64,000 nucleotides of DNA, from the NCBI GenBank assembly GCA_018607135.1, contig JABBCA010000012.1:1-64000 (forward strand), in the 5' to 3' direction. Shown piece by piece: positions 33,383-48,252 of this stretch (position 1 is the first letter of the stretch; each line of letters opens with the position of its first letter). A program made the position numbers and the translations under genes. The notes under the pieces were generated by a model that ran no database searches, was not told the origin of the DNA, and worked only from the letters and a program-made list of their open reading frames with translations. Source of the stretch: Opitutales bacterium (lineage in GTDB: Bacteria > Verrucomicrobiota > Verrucomicrobiia > Opitutales > Coraliomargaritaceae).

Positions 33383-34174
33383 ATGACCTATAAAAAACTT
33401 TATGCCTGCGCCCTACTCGCGAGCATCGGCGCAACCACCGCAACCTACGCAGCCTTCGACCTCGCTGCTGTTCAAGTCGGCGGTTTCTTCTCTGACGGAT
33501 CTGTAGATAACGATCCAACCGACCAGAACTACTATGTCGGCTACTCAACCAGTAGCTCCATCGCCGAGCGTCGAAACTTTTTTGTTTTTGATACTTCGGG
33601 ACTCACAACTGATATTTCCGCAGCGAGTCTGTCGCTCACCCTATTTGATGGCGGGCTCATTTTTGGGGTAGATACTCCTGGTATTCCTCCAATTTTTGAT
33701 GCTACGGAAGACTTCATTCTCTCTGGAACTCCAGCCACCAGTCTCGAAATCCTCGAGCCAATGATTGACGCGCCTTCCGCAATCGGCATCTGGGACACGT
33801 TCGGCGATCCGTCTGAAGGAATCGGCGCAATAGGCTTCGCTGCAGATGAACCCGTCCCCATTCCACCCGAAGGCCTAGAAATCGTAATCGATCTTACTGC
33901 CGCTGGAGTCATGCTCATCAACGACAGCCTACTTGGCAATGGAGGTAGCGGAGAAGTCATCCTCACCGGTCGTATGCTCGATGTCAGCATTCTCATTCCA
34001 GAGCCCGAAATGGATGAACTCATGTTCGGCTTTACCGACGTCATCAAAGACGGATTGCCCGCAACAACTGACATGCCCTTTCTCAGTTTAACTGAAGTGC
34101 CAGAATCCAGCAGCGCCGCATGGCTAATGGGACTCGTCGCAACCGCAGCGATTCTGAATCGCCGCAAGCGGTAA
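33383..34174 (+). CDS. Secreted protein with PEP-CTERM-like sorting signal
   Basis: A 263-residue exported protein. It begins with a signal peptide (LYACALLASIGATTATYA) and ends with a PEP-CTERM-like tripartite tail: EVPESSSAAWL, a hydrophobic helix, and a basic end (LNRRKR). Such tails are recognised by exosortase, which anchors or releases proteins at the surface of biofilm-forming Gram-negatives; VPESS instead of VPEP is an allowed variant. The body is acidic and beta-rich, low in Cys, with no catalytic motif; a role in matrix or cell surface is likely. No exosortase gene is in the window. Confidence 0.85.
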   Translation: MTYKKLYACALLASIGATTATYAAFDLAAVQVGGFFSDGSVDNDPTDQNYYVGYSTSSSIAERRNFFVFDTSGLTTDISAASLSLTLFDGGLIFGVDTPGIPPIFDATEDFILSGTPATSLEILEPMIDAPSAIGIWDTFGDPSEGIGAIGFAADEPVPIPPEGLEIVIDLTAAGVMLINDSLLGNGGSGEVILTGRMLDVSILIPEPEMDELMFGFTDVIKDGLPATTDMPFLSLTEVPESSSAAWLMGLVATAAILNRRKR

Positions 34175-34189
34175 CATCTCAGCCTACTC

Positions 34190-35092
34190 TTACTCTGGAA
34201 GCATGCGGGTCGAGTCAGTCCAACGCTGCTTCAACTGACGCACAAAATCTTCGTCTAAGTCCATCTCAGGCGAAAGAAAGAATGTGAACTCGACGCCATC
34301 CTTACGAGTTACCGTGACATAGGTATCTCCAAGAAGGTCGCTATCATCGACTGCGATGTCGGCGATATCTGCGTAATAGGCGAACTCCCCCTCGTAACCG
34401 CCGTCGTAGAAATCCTCCCAATACGAGACGACGCGTTTATCTGTAAAAAACTGCCCACCTTCCTTAAACGAAAAAATCCCTTCTGAGTAAAAGAGCAGAA
34501 TTTCTTCATCAGGAGTATACACCCCCAACTCTGTCATAAACTCTTTATGACTTTCTGGAACTCTAGAACCAGGGACAATAAATGTCGTCGGAATCACATT
34601 AAAGGCTGGCAACAAAATTAATGAAACCAATCCCACCCCGATCACAGATACAACTAGATGCTTCAGACGAAATGTAGAATAACTCGATTGCTCACGCACT
34701 TCCTGCGCTGCATTCAAAAGGTTCACACTTTGAACTACAGGCAATAATGGGACAAAAGTGAGCAGCGAGAACAACCAATACGGATCTGGTAATTGCGTGA
34801 TGCCGCTCAAAAAGAAATAAGCAGTCGCCAATACGATCATACGAGTTTGATCACCATCAGGATCCAGCTCTTTATTCAGGCTGAACAACCAAATCGGTGC
34901 AAAGATCGCCCTCCATATCGGTGAAACCTCGGGCCGACCATTTGCTTTTATGAACTTCCAACACTTATAGCTCCAATAGATTTCGTATAGGCCTAAAGTT
35001 GTCAGTGAAAGTAAGATAAACTTCCAACGAGCGACCGGATGAAACAATACCGAGTTATCAACTGCAGTAGTAATTGGTGGAGGTTCACTCAT
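34190..35092 (-). CDS. Membrane protein of unknown function
   Basis: A 300-residue protein with four to five membrane segments. The start has TLGLYEIYWSYKCWKFIKAN, a pattern seen in short DUF4234-like membrane proteins, followed by helices near 85-115 and 145-165. The C-terminal 130 residues form a soluble domain with YSEGIFSFKEGGQFFTDKR, recalling a PH-like or GRAM-like fold. Function unknown. It is convergent with the PEP-CTERM protein (15-base gap), with no terminator seen. Confidence 0.75.
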   Translation of the reverse strand: MSEPPPITTAVDNSVLFHPVARWKFILLSLTTLGLYEIYWSYKCWKFIKANGRPEVSPIWRAIFAPIWLFSLNKELDPDGDQTRMIVLATAYFFLSGITQLPDPYWLFSLLTFVPLLPVVQSVNLLNAAQEVREQSSYSTFRLKHLVVSVIGVGLVSLILLPAFNVIPTTFIVPGSRVPESHKEFMTELGVYTPDEEILLFYSEGIFSFKEGGQFFTDKRVVSYWEDFYDGGYEGEFAYYADIADIAVDDSDLLGDTYVTVTRKDGVEFTFFLSPEMDLDEDFVRQLKQRWTDSTRMLPE

Positions 35093-35239
35093 AGCATAAT
35101 AATTAAGCTTACCACCGTTATGTCGAGGCTAAGGATTCATTAAAATCTTTCAATCAATAAGCACTTGTTAGTTTTCTCATAGAGACACCTATATAAATCT
35201 CCACCACAAATCATACAGGCTAAAATATCCAACTTAATC

Positions 35240-37342
35240 TCACTTTGGCAATAATCTCAGTCGTATGAATACAGCATCATTCTCTTGAGCCGACTTGTAG
35301 GACCTGAACGACTGAATTGCTGTATTCGTCTCATCAAAAGATAGATCGTAGCTAAGAATATCGTCTGAAGACCATGTCGTCAGATCAGAACTACATTCAG
35401 CGACCACTCGAATATATGCTAAAGCATCACGATTGAATGTATATTGCGCATTCAAATAATTATGAGTCTCACTAGTCATTCCATCAAAAACGAAACCTGA
35501 CGTAAAGAATAGCTGGGCTAGTGCACCTTGGTCCGAAATGGTCGGATTTGTCCCAAATACAAATTCTTCCAAATTTGAAAAACCATCCAAATCTTCATCC
35601 CCATTAGCTAATAATCCTATATTTGAAGCATCACTGGCAAACATCGCCTCAAACGCATCCGAAAGTCCATCACTATCCGAATCGAGGTTAGCTCCATCAT
35701 AAACAAACTCATAGGCTCCAATGTCTACATGGTTCCCACTGACTCGTGGATTTCCATTAACGTCAGTCAGTAGATCTTGAACTTGATTGATGCCAGGACC
35801 GGCATCATCTAAATCTACGGTCTTGTCCCCCATACCAATTGCGGGGGAGTGCAGACTCAACCTGAAGTCATCTGCAGCTATAAACATAGGATCATTTCCG
35901 GGATCCAGTCCGTTTATGTTGTTAATGTGGCCACTCCTCGAAGCGATTAAGCTACTTTTCACCACTATGTTCGAAGGAGACAGAATACCTGATTTCTGCG
36001 CTATTGAAGGTGAAGTAAAAATAAATTGCTCCCCACCATTGCTACTCAACATCGGCGTATCACTGCTTCCATAGGACAAATTATCCCAAACGAGTAAATT
36101 TGAAAATACTGCTTCGGTGGTATGCAAATATATACTTCCATAACCAGAAACTGCCTCATTTTGAGTAAACGTGCAGTTAGTTAGAATTGGACGAATGGAT
36201 CGGACTGCAATGGCTCCTGCTCCGAAATTCTCAGTGATGTTACCAACAAATAGACAATTATATGCTACCAGAGTATACCACTCAAATTCTTCACCGAATG
36301 GGTAAGTAGCTGTCAAATTAATCGCGCTACCCCCACCCTCAGTTATATTTCCATCAAAAATCGTAGATTCAACTCTCAACAAAATATTCAACCCGCCAAT
36401 CGCACAGGCAGTATTCTCAGTAAACTCAGATCCAGTTATTCGAATTTCAGAGTCACCGACACCATAAATTGCACCACCCACGCTTGAATACGAATATGTA
36501 TTATTTCCCGATCCAATAGATGAACCATTCAAACCACTGTAATTCAAGGGAAACCCATTTTCTCGAAAAAGACACTTATCAAAGGAAGGAGATGCCTCCT
36601 CTGTGAAGACTGCCCCGCCAGAATACCCTAGGTTTGATTCAAATCTACAATTCACAAACGAAATACCAGAATAACTAACCGGAGGAGGATTGCCATCATC
36701 TCCCAAGTAGGCTCCGCCACCTTCGTAGCCATAGTTATTTATAAAGTTACAATCAGTAATCTCAGCAGAGGCGAATGGGCTATACAACCCTCCTCCTTGT
36801 TTACCATGATTCGGCTCTTCAGGCGTGGTAGTCCATGCACAACCTGCCGTAATAGTAATCCCACTGATTCGAGTAATCGTGCCACTACCTCTCTCAAGCC
36901 ATAACACATGATATGCATTCGCTAAAATTGAAGCCCTAGGAATATAATCACCAAAGCTAATCCCAGATTCATCCTGATTAATGTCTCCAGAAAAGATTGC
37001 CACATGGCCAATTGGGTCACGCGCCTCACGAGCCTTTTCATTTCCAGCAAAGCCACCATATAAGTTAACTCCTGCTTTCACATAAAACATCGAATTTCGA
37101 TCATCATCGATTTGATTCTGACCTTCATCTGGATAGTAGATTCCATCAGCAACCCAGATTTCATCTCCAACCTGAGCGAGTAGCAAAGCACGCTGGAGAT
37201 TCGTAACCTTACTCGCTCCCCAACCAGAACCATTATTACTATTCCCAGAATCAGCCGACGGTTTCACACGTATCACAACCGCACTCACATGCTGCCCAAA
37301 ACAACATCCGATTAATGCAACACACAAAAGCAATCGATTCAT
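35240..37342 (-). CDS. Secreted right-handed beta-helix protein, choice-of-anchor Q type
   Basis: A 700-residue exported protein with a signal peptide (MNRLLLCVALIGCCFGQHVSA). Residues about 25-550 are a right-handed beta-helix of many short strands: DGIYYPDEGQNQID, NLYGGFAGNE, then repeats such as ITDCNFINNYGYEGGGAYL and FVNCRFESNLGYSGGAVF, like polymorphic outer-membrane proteins. The segment VDIGAYEF closes the helix as in choice-of-anchor Q proteins. A Ca-binding linker follows (DSDSDGLSDAFEAMF, GDEDLDGFSNLEEF; thrombospondin type 3-like), then a small C-terminal beta domain. Probable surface adhesin or polysaccharide-binding protein. Its codon and A/T use is richer in A/T than neighbours, hinting at acquisition or fast change. 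Confidence 0.82.
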   Translation of the reverse strand: MNRLLLCVALIGCCFGQHVSAVVIRVKPSADSGNSNNGSGWGASKVTNLQRALLLAQVGDEIWVADGIYYPDEGQNQIDDDRNSMFYVKAGVNLYGGFAGNEKAREARDPIGHVAIFSGDINQDESGISFGDYIPRASILANAYHVLWLERGSGTITRISGITITAGCAWTTTPEEPNHGKQGGGLYSPFASAEITDCNFINNYGYEGGGAYLGDDGNPPPVSYSGISFVNCRFESNLGYSGGAVFTEEASPSFDKCLFRENGFPLNYSGLNGSSIGSGNNTYSYSSVGGAIYGVGDSEIRITGSEFTENTACAIGGLNILLRVESTIFDGNITEGGGSAINLTATYPFGEEFEWYTLVAYNCLFVGNITENFGAGAIAVRSIRPILTNCTFTQNEAVSGYGSIYLHTTEAVFSNLLVWDNLSYGSSDTPMLSSNGGEQFIFTSPSIAQKSGILSPSNIVVKSSLIASRSGHINNINGLDPGNDPMFIAADDFRLSLHSPAIGMGDKTVDLDDAGPGINQVQDLLTDVNGNPRVSGNHVDIGAYEFVYDGANLDSDSDGLSDAFEAMFASDASNIGLLANGDEDLDGFSNLEEFVFGTNPTISDQGALAQLFFTSGFVFDGMTSETHNYLNAQYTFNRDALAYIRVVAECSSDLTTWSSDDILSYDLSFDETNTAIQSFRSYKSAQENDAVFIRLRLLPK

Positions 37343-37407
37343 TGCTAATAGTATCTCTAACGATTTTTAAATAGCAACATCTATCCAGCTGAGCCGTAAG
37401 CACAAAA

Positions 37408-37433
37408 AAGCGCCACTCCTTTGGGTGACGCTT
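37408..37433 (-). terminator. Intrinsic terminator of the ACIII-cbb3 operon
   Basis: Read on the minus strand, AAGCG-CAC-CC pairs with GG-GTG-CGCTT around an AAA-centred loop, and the stem is followed at once by TTTTTTG. It lies about 25 bases after the stop of the last operon gene. This is the clearest one-direction terminator in the window and defines the 3' end of the respiratory operon. Confidence 0.88.
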
Positions 37434-37456
37434 ATTGAGTTTAAAATGGACTTTGT

Positions 37457-38227
37457 TTAGTGAGCGGCCTCTTCGGCGTGTGGCTCTTCAGCTTCTGCGG
37501 CTTCACCTTCTGCGGCTTCTTCAACCACAGGCTCCGGTTCTGGAACGGGGCCGAGACCTTCCTTTAACTCGGGAGCGGTCCATGGTGTGGAGCGACTTGC
37601 GTAGGCTGCTTGGTAGTCAGTGACCATCGCAACAGTCATATCAGATGCTTCGTTGCCCCACTCCTGACGGATGTAAGTCATCACACCTGCGAGGTCTTTG
37701 TCACTTAGATTCAAACCACCGGGGCCAAAGGCAGGCATGTTGCCGTTATAAGTATTACCCTTCACTTCAATCGGACCATTCAGACCGTTGATCAAAATAC
37801 GTGCGAGCACTTCAGGATGTTCGGTAACCCAGCTAGAGCCAACCATTGGAGGATACACACCTGGAACACCTGCTCCAGATGCCTGGTGGCAAACCGCACA
37901 CTGCTGTGCAAAAACTTTTTGACCGCGCACGAAAAGTGGAATCTCCACTGGAGCTGGTTTGTCTGCATTTGGATCAAAATACGGACTATATGCATCCCAA
38001 CGGAATTTAGCGGAATAATGCACCAGATACACACCGCCCCAGAAGCAGAGTGCTGCAAAAAGGAACATCAACACGATTGGCACCGGGGAGAACCCTTCGT
38101 GTGGCTCTTCCTTCTCGCGCATGAGCTGCGCGTGCACATCTTGCATGCTGTTGTCCTGCATCGCTGCTTGTTCCAGCGACTCCTTGTTATTCGGATGTGG
38201 ACCTGAACTTTTTGTATCTTCGCTCAT
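37457..38227 (-). CDS. ccoP: Cytochrome c subunit, CcoP-like, mono-haem
   Basis: A 256-residue membrane-anchored cytochrome c, last gene of the operon. One membrane helix ([19 protein letters not shown]) is followed by one class I haem domain: [22 protein letters not shown], then [21 protein letters not shown] with the probable methionine ligand. Only one CxxCH is present, as in the CcoP of the first oxidase. The last about 40 residues are acidic with Glu-Ala repeats and a final His. It overlaps ccoO by one base. It would take electrons from ActE or soluble cytochrome c and pass them to CcoO. Confidence 0.92.
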   Translation of the reverse strand: MSEDTKSSGPHPNNKESLEQAAMQDNSMQDVHAQLMREKEEPHEGFSPVPIVLMFLFAALCFWGGVYLVHYSAKFRWDAYSPYFDPNADKPAPVEIPLFVRGQKVFAQQCAVCHQASGAGVPGVYPPMVGSSWVTEHPEVLARILINGLNGPIEVKGNTYNGNMPAFGPGGLNLSDKDLAGVMTYIRQEWGNEASDMTVAMVTDYQAAYASRSTPWTAPELKEGLGPVPEPEPVVEEAAEGEAAEAEEPHAEEAAH

Positions 38228-38877
38228 TATTCGACAATCTGTGCTTCAGGTAAGCTGTAATCCAATTTCAAGCTGAGCATATACTCAACCAATGCTTCGG
38301 CGCGACGAGTCGGCACGACTTCATAACCGGCCTCTGGGCTAAATTCTGAATTGGGTGGAAATTTGAGTGCGTTGGCAGCAGGTGCACCTTCGATCTTACG
38401 TGTTTCGTAAAGGAAGGGGAACGGAGCCATGTTGGAACCTGGCGATGTAATCTGCGGATTGTAGAGGTGCAGGTGATGCCAGTCTGCATTGAGCGGGCGA
38501 CCGCCTACGTGCATGAGATCTGGACCGGTGCGCATTGTGCCGAGTAGGACGCGATCTTGAGTGATGTAATCACGAGCAACAGTTTGACGTGGGCCCCAGT
38601 TACGGCCGGTGTCTCCACCAAATCCATCGCGACGCACTTGTTGTGTGTGGCAATAGATGCAGCCCATCTCAATGTAAACTTGCTTGCCCTGTTGAGCGAG
38701 ACCAGAGGCCATCAACGGATAGAGGGTTTCACCTTCCATAGGGTTGCCGTTTTCATCTTCAGTCTCAGTCGTCTGAGTGAGGGAACCTATTTGGATGTTA
38801 CTGGAGAGAACCAATCCAGTGAACGAAAATGCGAGTGCGAAGAAAATTCCGCAAAACAGTAAAGGTAAGTTTTTCAT
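38227..38877 (-). CDS. ccoO: Cytochrome cbb3 oxidase subunit CcoO
   Basis: A 216-residue mono-haem cytochrome c with an N-terminal membrane helix ([19 protein letters not shown]). The haem motif is [20 protein letters not shown], followed by the CcoO landmarks [13 protein letters not shown] and [14 protein letters not shown] with the methionine ligand. It mediates electron transfer between CcoP and CcoN. The stop and start codons overlap with those of ccoP and ccoN by one base each, showing tight coupling. Length is normal for unfused CcoO. Confidence 0.94.
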   Translation of the reverse strand: MKNLPLLFCGIFFALAFSFTGLVLSSNIQIGSLTQTTETEDENGNPMEGETLYPLMASGLAQQGKQVYIEMGCIYCHTQQVRRDGFGGDTGRNWGPRQTVARDYITQDRVLLGTMRTGPDLMHVGGRPLNADWHHLHLYNPQITSPGSNMAPFPFLYETRKIEGAPAANALKFPPNSEFSPEAGYEVVPTRRAEALVEYMLSLKLDYSLPEAQIVE

Positions 38878-40358
38878 TACGCTGCACCCTCCTCGCTAGT
38901 AGAATCAAGGAGTGTTGGACCTTGCTTGGCGCGGATAGCACCCGCAGCAAAGAGCATCCAGAAGAAATTCACTGCAAACGCAATGTGTGCCACGGTGAGG
39001 AAGACACCAGATACGGTGCGCGCCTTGAGCCATGGCATTGTGTTTTGCACGATTTCGAGAAAAGGAATTTCAGAGTTGTTCATTTCAACACCTTGAATCC
39101 ACCCACCAATTTGTAGTGCGACCACCATTACAGTAATCCCGATGGCACTTCCCCAGAAGTGTAGCTTGATCAAAGTTGCGGATGGCCACTCGCGTTTGAG
39201 CAAACGTGGCATCATGTAATAAACACCACCAAACATTATCATACTGAAGAACGCATACACACCGTGGTGCGCGTGTCCGACTGTGAAGTGTGTGAAGTGT
39301 GTCACCTCATTGACTGTGCGAACTGCCATGGCAGAACCAATCAAGCTCACCAATGTATAAGAGATCGCACCAAAAACCGTGAATCGAAGTGTCGGACTGC
39401 GCCAGACCTCCTTGTGAAGACCGACGACCGACATGTGGTGATTCAAACCCACCACAATCACAGGAATCACCATCATCACCGAAGCGACGATACCCGCAGA
39501 GATCAACCAGACTGGAATCGGTCCACCAATCAAGTGGTGCACGCCGGCCCAGTTGTAGAAAATCGCAAGTGCCCAGAAACCGAGAACGGACAAGTAGTAA
39601 GAATAAATGGGACGTCCCAAGACTTTAGGGATCAAGTAGTAAGCAGTCGCCAAAGCCATCGGTGTGAGCCAGAGGCCGAGCACGTTGTGCGCAAACCACC
39701 AGTTCGTCACGGACTGCACAACACCTCGAGCTGGGAACCAGATAATCATGATCTGTGCGATCACATATAACCAAGGGAACCAGAACAATGCCGCCAGGAT
39801 ATACCACTGAGACACGTAGACGTGCTCCCCTTTACGGAACTTAAAAGCAACGATGCCCCAGACACCGATCAGTGCATATGAAATCGCAAGTAGCGGAGTC
39901 GCGTAGTGAGGAATTTCGAGCCACTCCACAGAAGTGATGTCGCCCTTAATGATACCTGCGATACCGAGTGTCAGACCGAGATTCCAAAAGATACCCGCAA
40001 TAGTGAGCATACCACCGTGACGGATTGGAGAGCGGCAAAGACGCGCCATGATCCAGAGCCCCACGGCAAAGATAATATTATTTCCCCAGCCGAGTGCCAT
40101 CGCGTTCAAGTGAGCGGAACGCATACGGCCAAAAGTCGTCAATGCGCTGTCTCCCATGAAGGAAGGTTCGTGTGCTTTATACGCAGCGATCAGCGCAAAA
40201 ACGGTTCCTGCCAACAACCAAAAGATAGCCGACACCGTAAAGAAAAGTGCCGACGACCGAATGGATGCATCTATCTGGCTCAGCTCGGCGCGCTCCGCAG
40301 CGTCTTGCGACGAATACGGATTGACCGACTGGCTGTTTGACTGAGGAGCTGTGCTCAT
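38877..40358 (-). CDS. ccoN: Cytochrome cbb3 oxidase catalytic subunit CcoN
   Basis: A 493-residue, twelve-helix haem-copper oxidase subunit. Seen: [16 protein letters not shown] (haem b ligand region), [34 protein letters not shown] (region of the crosslinked tyrosine), WAGVHHLI, and [17 protein letters not shown] with the haem ligands. It reduces oxygen to water with proton pumping. It is less like the CcoN part of the fused gene at 3.8 kb than two recent copies would be, so this is a distinct isoenzyme. It starts 9 bases after the CcoS-like gene. Confidence 0.95.
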   Translation of the reverse strand: MSTAPQSNSQSVNPYSSQDAAERAELSQIDASIRSSALFFTVSAIFWLLAGTVFALIAAYKAHEPSFMGDSALTTFGRMRSAHLNAMALGWGNNIIFAVGLWIMARLCRSPIRHGGMLTIAGIFWNLGLTLGIAGIIKGDITSVEWLEIPHYATPLLAISYALIGVWGIVAFKFRKGEHVYVSQWYILAALFWFPWLYVIAQIMIIWFPARGVVQSVTNWWFAHNVLGLWLTPMALATAYYLIPKVLGRPIYSYYLSVLGFWALAIFYNWAGVHHLIGGPIPVWLISAGIVASVMMVIPVIVVGLNHHMSVVGLHKEVWRSPTLRFTVFGAISYTLVSLIGSAMAVRTVNEVTHFTHFTVGHAHHGVYAFFSMIMFGGVYYMMPRLLKREWPSATLIKLHFWGSAIGITVMVVALQIGGWIQGVEMNNSEIPFLEIVQNTMPWLKARTVSGVFLTVAHIAFAVNFFWMLFAAGAIRAKQGPTLLDSTSEEGAA

Positions 40359-40367
40359 TAAATGAAA

Positions 40368-40562
40368 TTAGTATTTGCTTGGAAAAGAATCGGAGATTTC
40401 GCCTTCAGGTTCTTCTTTAGTGAAGATCGTCTTGGCTTGATCGTCGAAATTACGGAGTTGGCCGCGCTTGGAAGACCAGTAAAGCATGGCGATCGCAGAG
40501 ATGAAGAACACCACACCCAGAAGGATGATCGGCATCAAATCGGTGTAGCTATCGACGTCCAT
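40368..40562 (-). CDS. Small one-helix protein, CcoS-like
   Basis: A 64-residue protein with one membrane helix (MPIILLGVVFFISAIAMLYW) followed by SSKRGQLRNFDDQAKTIF. The GQ-x-FDD-like stretch after the helix resembles CcoS (GQFDDLE). Its place directly before ccoN fits an assembly factor or small subunit of this oxidase. A CcoQ-like role is the alternative. Spacing is 6 bases to the upstream gene and 9 to ccoN. Confidence 0.62.
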   Translation of the reverse strand: MDVDSYTDLMPIILLGVVFFISAIAMLYWSSKRGQLRNFDDQAKTIFTKEEPEGEISDSFPSKY

Positions 40563-40568
40563 GAGAAC

Positions 40569-40817
40569 TTACTTTTGGTATTCGCTTACGGTCGCCTCCA
40601 TTGCGGATTCGAGATTACCAAGCTTGGCAATACCTTGACCGCGAATTTCGTCGGCCTTCGCTTGGCGGTCCGCATTCACTTGTGCATCCACAGGAGCTGG
40701 ACGGTTCGGCAAATACGCAACGAATAGAATCAACGCGAAGATGAGGATCGCGCCGAGCCCGCCGAGAACGGTGAGCAAGTTCGTGCAATCGCATTTTGGT
40801 TTTTGTGAGTCAGACAT
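40569..40817 (-). CDS. Small membrane protein at ACIII-cbb3 junction
   Basis: An 82-residue protein with an N-terminal KCDC motif, one membrane helix (LLTVLGGLGAILIFALILFV) and a charged periplasmic helix of about 45 residues (QVNADRQAKADEIRGQ). I do not recognise a family. It is placed between actF and the CcoS-like gene with 5-6 base gaps, so it is very likely a subunit or assembly factor that links alternative complex III with the oxidase. The CxC could be a metal or lipid attachment site; not established. Confidence 0.65.
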   Translation of the reverse strand: MSDSQKPKCDCTNLLTVLGGLGAILIFALILFVAYLPNRPAPVDAQVNADRQAKADEIRGQGIAKLGNLESAMEATVSEYQK

Positions 40818-40822
40818 CGTAA

Positions 40823-42094
40823 TTACTCCGTGTAGTCGAGGGACGTTTGAATGTTTGGATCGCGCACAGGAATCGGCTCAGCCTTCTTCATGCTGCGGCA
40901 CATCGCGAAGATGCAGATACCACCGATACCCACGAGTGCCGCGATATCGTAGATGCTGATCGAGAACTGGCGCACGAGGTATCCAGGTGCGTGATCCGGT
41001 GCAACGAGCTTACCAGGAACGATGTTCCAGTAAAGGTCGAGGATGTGGAACGCGAGAATCCAGATTGAAATGCCGACGGTGCGCCAAACCACAACTTTAG
41101 TCTTATACCATAGCAGACAAAGGAAGGGCGTGAGGAAGTGACCGAAGATCAGACCCATGCTCACCCACCACCAGCTGTTCAAACCGCCGTCGAAATTCTT
41201 TTCGCGGATATTATACCAGAACGTTTCTTCTGGAATATTCGCACTATAGATAAGGAAATACTGAGAAAAGCTGATGTATGCCCAGAAAACCGTAAATGCG
41301 AGCATCATACAAGCGACGTCGTAGCGGTGCGCTTGCTTGAGGATACCCTTGAGGTAGCCCTTAGCGGCAAGGATCACTGTAAGGATAATGATCGAAGCCA
41401 GTGCGGCACGCATACACGCTGCGAAGAACCACACACCATACATTGTTGAGAACCAGTGATATTCGAGTGACTTAAACCAATCGATGGCGCCCATAGTCAT
41501 CGCAACTGCACAAAGGAAGAGTCCCAGCGAGGAAAGAATGCGGGCCTTGTGTGTATTCTTAATATCACCTGTGGTATCGGTATCGAAAGAGAACTTGCGA
41601 AGGAGACCAGAGATCACAATGAACACACCAAAGATACCGATTGCGCGGATCGCAAAGAATGGAATGTTCAAGAAAGGTGACTTCCAAGTGTAGAGCGGGT
41701 CTTCACCGACAGTGCCATGACCTGGCAATTCGTTCGCGCCATTCATCCACTTCCAGAGCACGCCTGGATTGTCGTGCAGGAAAGGAATCGCAAGCAATGG
41801 AAGAAACAAGACGAGCAAATATGGAAATGCTGCCATGAAGTGCTCACATTGACGGCGAATGATCACCGGCCAGCGAGCATGGAACACATACCAGATCTGA
41901 GTGAGGAAGAGCATGCCAATCGCAATCGAGAGCCAGAAGGCGAAACCGATAAGCCAGCTCATCAGTGGGCGTGCATCATCATTATTCCAGCCCTGCATGA
42001 AGCCAAATAAGGCAATCGCAATACCGATGACACCGACTACGAGAGCGATGAGCCCGACGTTGCTACCTTTGGAGTTAGTTGTATCCGAACTCAT
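40823..42094 (-). CDS. actF: Alternative complex III subunit ActF
   Basis: A 423-residue, about ten-helix membrane protein of the NrfD/PsrC type, the second quinol-site-like subunit of alternative complex III. Seen: LIALVVGVIGIAIALFGFMQ at the start, GLILGHF-type segments, FAACMRAALASIIILTVIL, and FSQYFLIYSANIPEETFWY late in the protein. The pair ActC and ActF is typical of ACIII, which oxidises menaquinol or ubiquinol and reduces cytochrome c. It starts 4 bases after actE and is followed at 5 bases by the 82-residue gene. Confidence 0.92.
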   Translation of the reverse strand: MSSDTTNSKGSNVGLIALVVGVIGIAIALFGFMQGWNNDDARPLMSWLIGFAFWLSIAIGMLFLTQIWYVFHARWPVIIRRQCEHFMAAFPYLLVLFLPLLAIPFLHDNPGVLWKWMNGANELPGHGTVGEDPLYTWKSPFLNIPFFAIRAIGIFGVFIVISGLLRKFSFDTDTTGDIKNTHKARILSSLGLFLCAVAMTMGAIDWFKSLEYHWFSTMYGVWFFAACMRAALASIIILTVILAAKGYLKGILKQAHRYDVACMMLAFTVFWAYISFSQYFLIYSANIPEETFWYNIREKNFDGGLNSWWWVSMGLIFGHFLTPFLCLLWYKTKVVVWRTVGISIWILAFHILDLYWNIVPGKLVAPDHAPGYLVRQFSISIYDIAALVGIGGICIFAMCRSMKKAEPIPVRDPNIQTSLDYTE

Positions 42095-42098
42095 AGTT

Positions 42099-42725
42099 TT
42101 AAATTCCTTCCTCCGCTACAGTGTTTTGCGACTTTTGCAGAGCGCGCACGTAGAGCACGATTGCCCAGCGCTCTTCTGGAGTAATGCGGTCGTTCAATGG
42201 AAGCATCAGACCTTTACCATTAGTAATCACATCGAAGATGTAACCATCGGCTTCATTGCGAAGTCGATCATCGTGGTAGTTCGTCGCGAGCACACCGTAT
42301 GGCTTCGTCACACCGTTACCATCACCCGCCGCACCATGGCAAACCGCACAGAAGATATCATACTTTTCCTTACCTTGCTCGATGAGCTCGTAAGTGACTT
42401 CGATTGGAAGCTTCTCCACAAAAGAGCCGTCCTCGTTTTTACCTTCGAGGAAAGTCGTATCACCGAGGCGTGTGTCTTCGAAATCTTCAGAGAAGACTTC
42501 TTGCTGGTTAAAGTAGTTACCGCGAGCGACTGTGCCAGCTGGCGAGAGGCGATCGTTGCGACCATCGGCGAAAAACTCGTTTTCTGCCTGTGGCTTGTAA
42601 CGGGCCTGACGGTCCATATCTGGAAAGACTTCGAGGGGCGGCTTTGTGCTAGTCGAACCGCGGAAGCCGAGAATCGACAAGGTCGCGACGACCACAAAGA
42701 GATAGATTGCTAGAAAGATACGCAT
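42099..42725 (-). CDS. actE: Alternative complex III subunit ActE, mono-haem cytochrome c
   Basis: A 208-residue cytochrome c with an N-terminal helix (IFLAIYLFVVVATLSILGF). ACIII-specific features are EVFPDMDRQARYKPQAENEFFADG and the haem motif IFCAVCHGAAGDGNGV, with GKGLMLPLNDRI giving the methionine ligand. It accepts electrons from ActA/ActB and hands them to the cytochrome c side of the oxidase. It is 9 bases after actD and 4 before actF. Length fits the family. Confidence 0.93.
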   Translation of the reverse strand: MRIFLAIYLFVVVATLSILGFRGSTSTKPPLEVFPDMDRQARYKPQAENEFFADGRNDRLSPAGTVARGNYFNQQEVFSEDFEDTRLGDTTFLEGKNEDGSFVEKLPIEVTYELIEQGKEKYDIFCAVCHGAAGDGNGVTKPYGVLATNYHDDRLRNEADGYIFDVITNGKGLMLPLNDRITPEERWAIVLYVRALQKSQNTVAEEGI

Positions 42726-42734
42726 GATGATGAC

Positions 42735-43264
42735 CTACGCGGAGACCTCCTCAATATCAGTTCCACCGATTTCTTCTAAGAATCGGCGTGTTGCTTCTGG
42801 ATCGTATTTAGCATCGCGAGCTTCAATCGCGATGACGAGACGGTCACCAGAAACCTCTAAGAACTTTTCGCTGTTAAAAAGTGAATTGTAGTGTTGTGGG
42901 AGCAAGTTCATGATAAACATGCCGCCAAGTGTTCCGAATGCAGAGAGCAAAATGGTGAGCTCATACATGATTGGAAATGGAAAAACGGGACTGAAGAAAG
43001 GCTGGCCACGAATGATCAACGGATAGTCAAATGCATTCATATACCAGACGATGAACGTTCCGAGCGTGAATCCAAATAAACCGCCACAGAATGTGAAGAC
43101 TGGCACCTTAGAACGTGGCTGGCCCTGAGCAGCGGGCATCCCGTGGACTGGAAAGGACGAATAAGTGTCCCACTTCTTGTAACCGGCATCCCTCACCTTT
43201 TCTGCCGCATGGAAGAAAGAAGGTGTATCTGGAAAGCTTGCGATGATTCCGTATGATTCAGACA

Positions 43265-43265
<1 letters not shown>
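42735..43265 (-). CDS. actD: Alternative complex III subunit ActD (DUF3341)
   Basis: A 176-residue DUF3341 protein with two membrane helices ([19 protein letters not shown] and [20 protein letters not shown]). Typical of ActD are [20 protein letters not shown] and [13 protein letters not shown] at the start, which form a soluble cytoplasmic domain. It is a structural subunit; its exact role is unclear. It shares one base with actC (TAATG) and is 9 bases before actE. Confidence 0.93.
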
Positions 43266-44791
<1,526 letters not shown>

Positions 44792-44815
44792 TATTAAAGG
44801 TTCCGTATATTCAAA

Positions 44816-48235
<3,420 letters not shown>

Positions 48236-48252
48236 TGCTCAATAAAAATCGA

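Noticed and set aside
33541-34167. Minus-strand 208-codon frame inside the PEP-CTERM gene
   Set aside because: The plus-strand frame has a signal peptide and a sorting tail; the antisense product is Ser/Met-rich shadow sequence.
41901-42713. Plus-strand 270-codon open frame across actE and the start of actF
   Set aside because: It is antisense to two genes with clear family motifs in an operon; long antisense frames arise from codon bias here.
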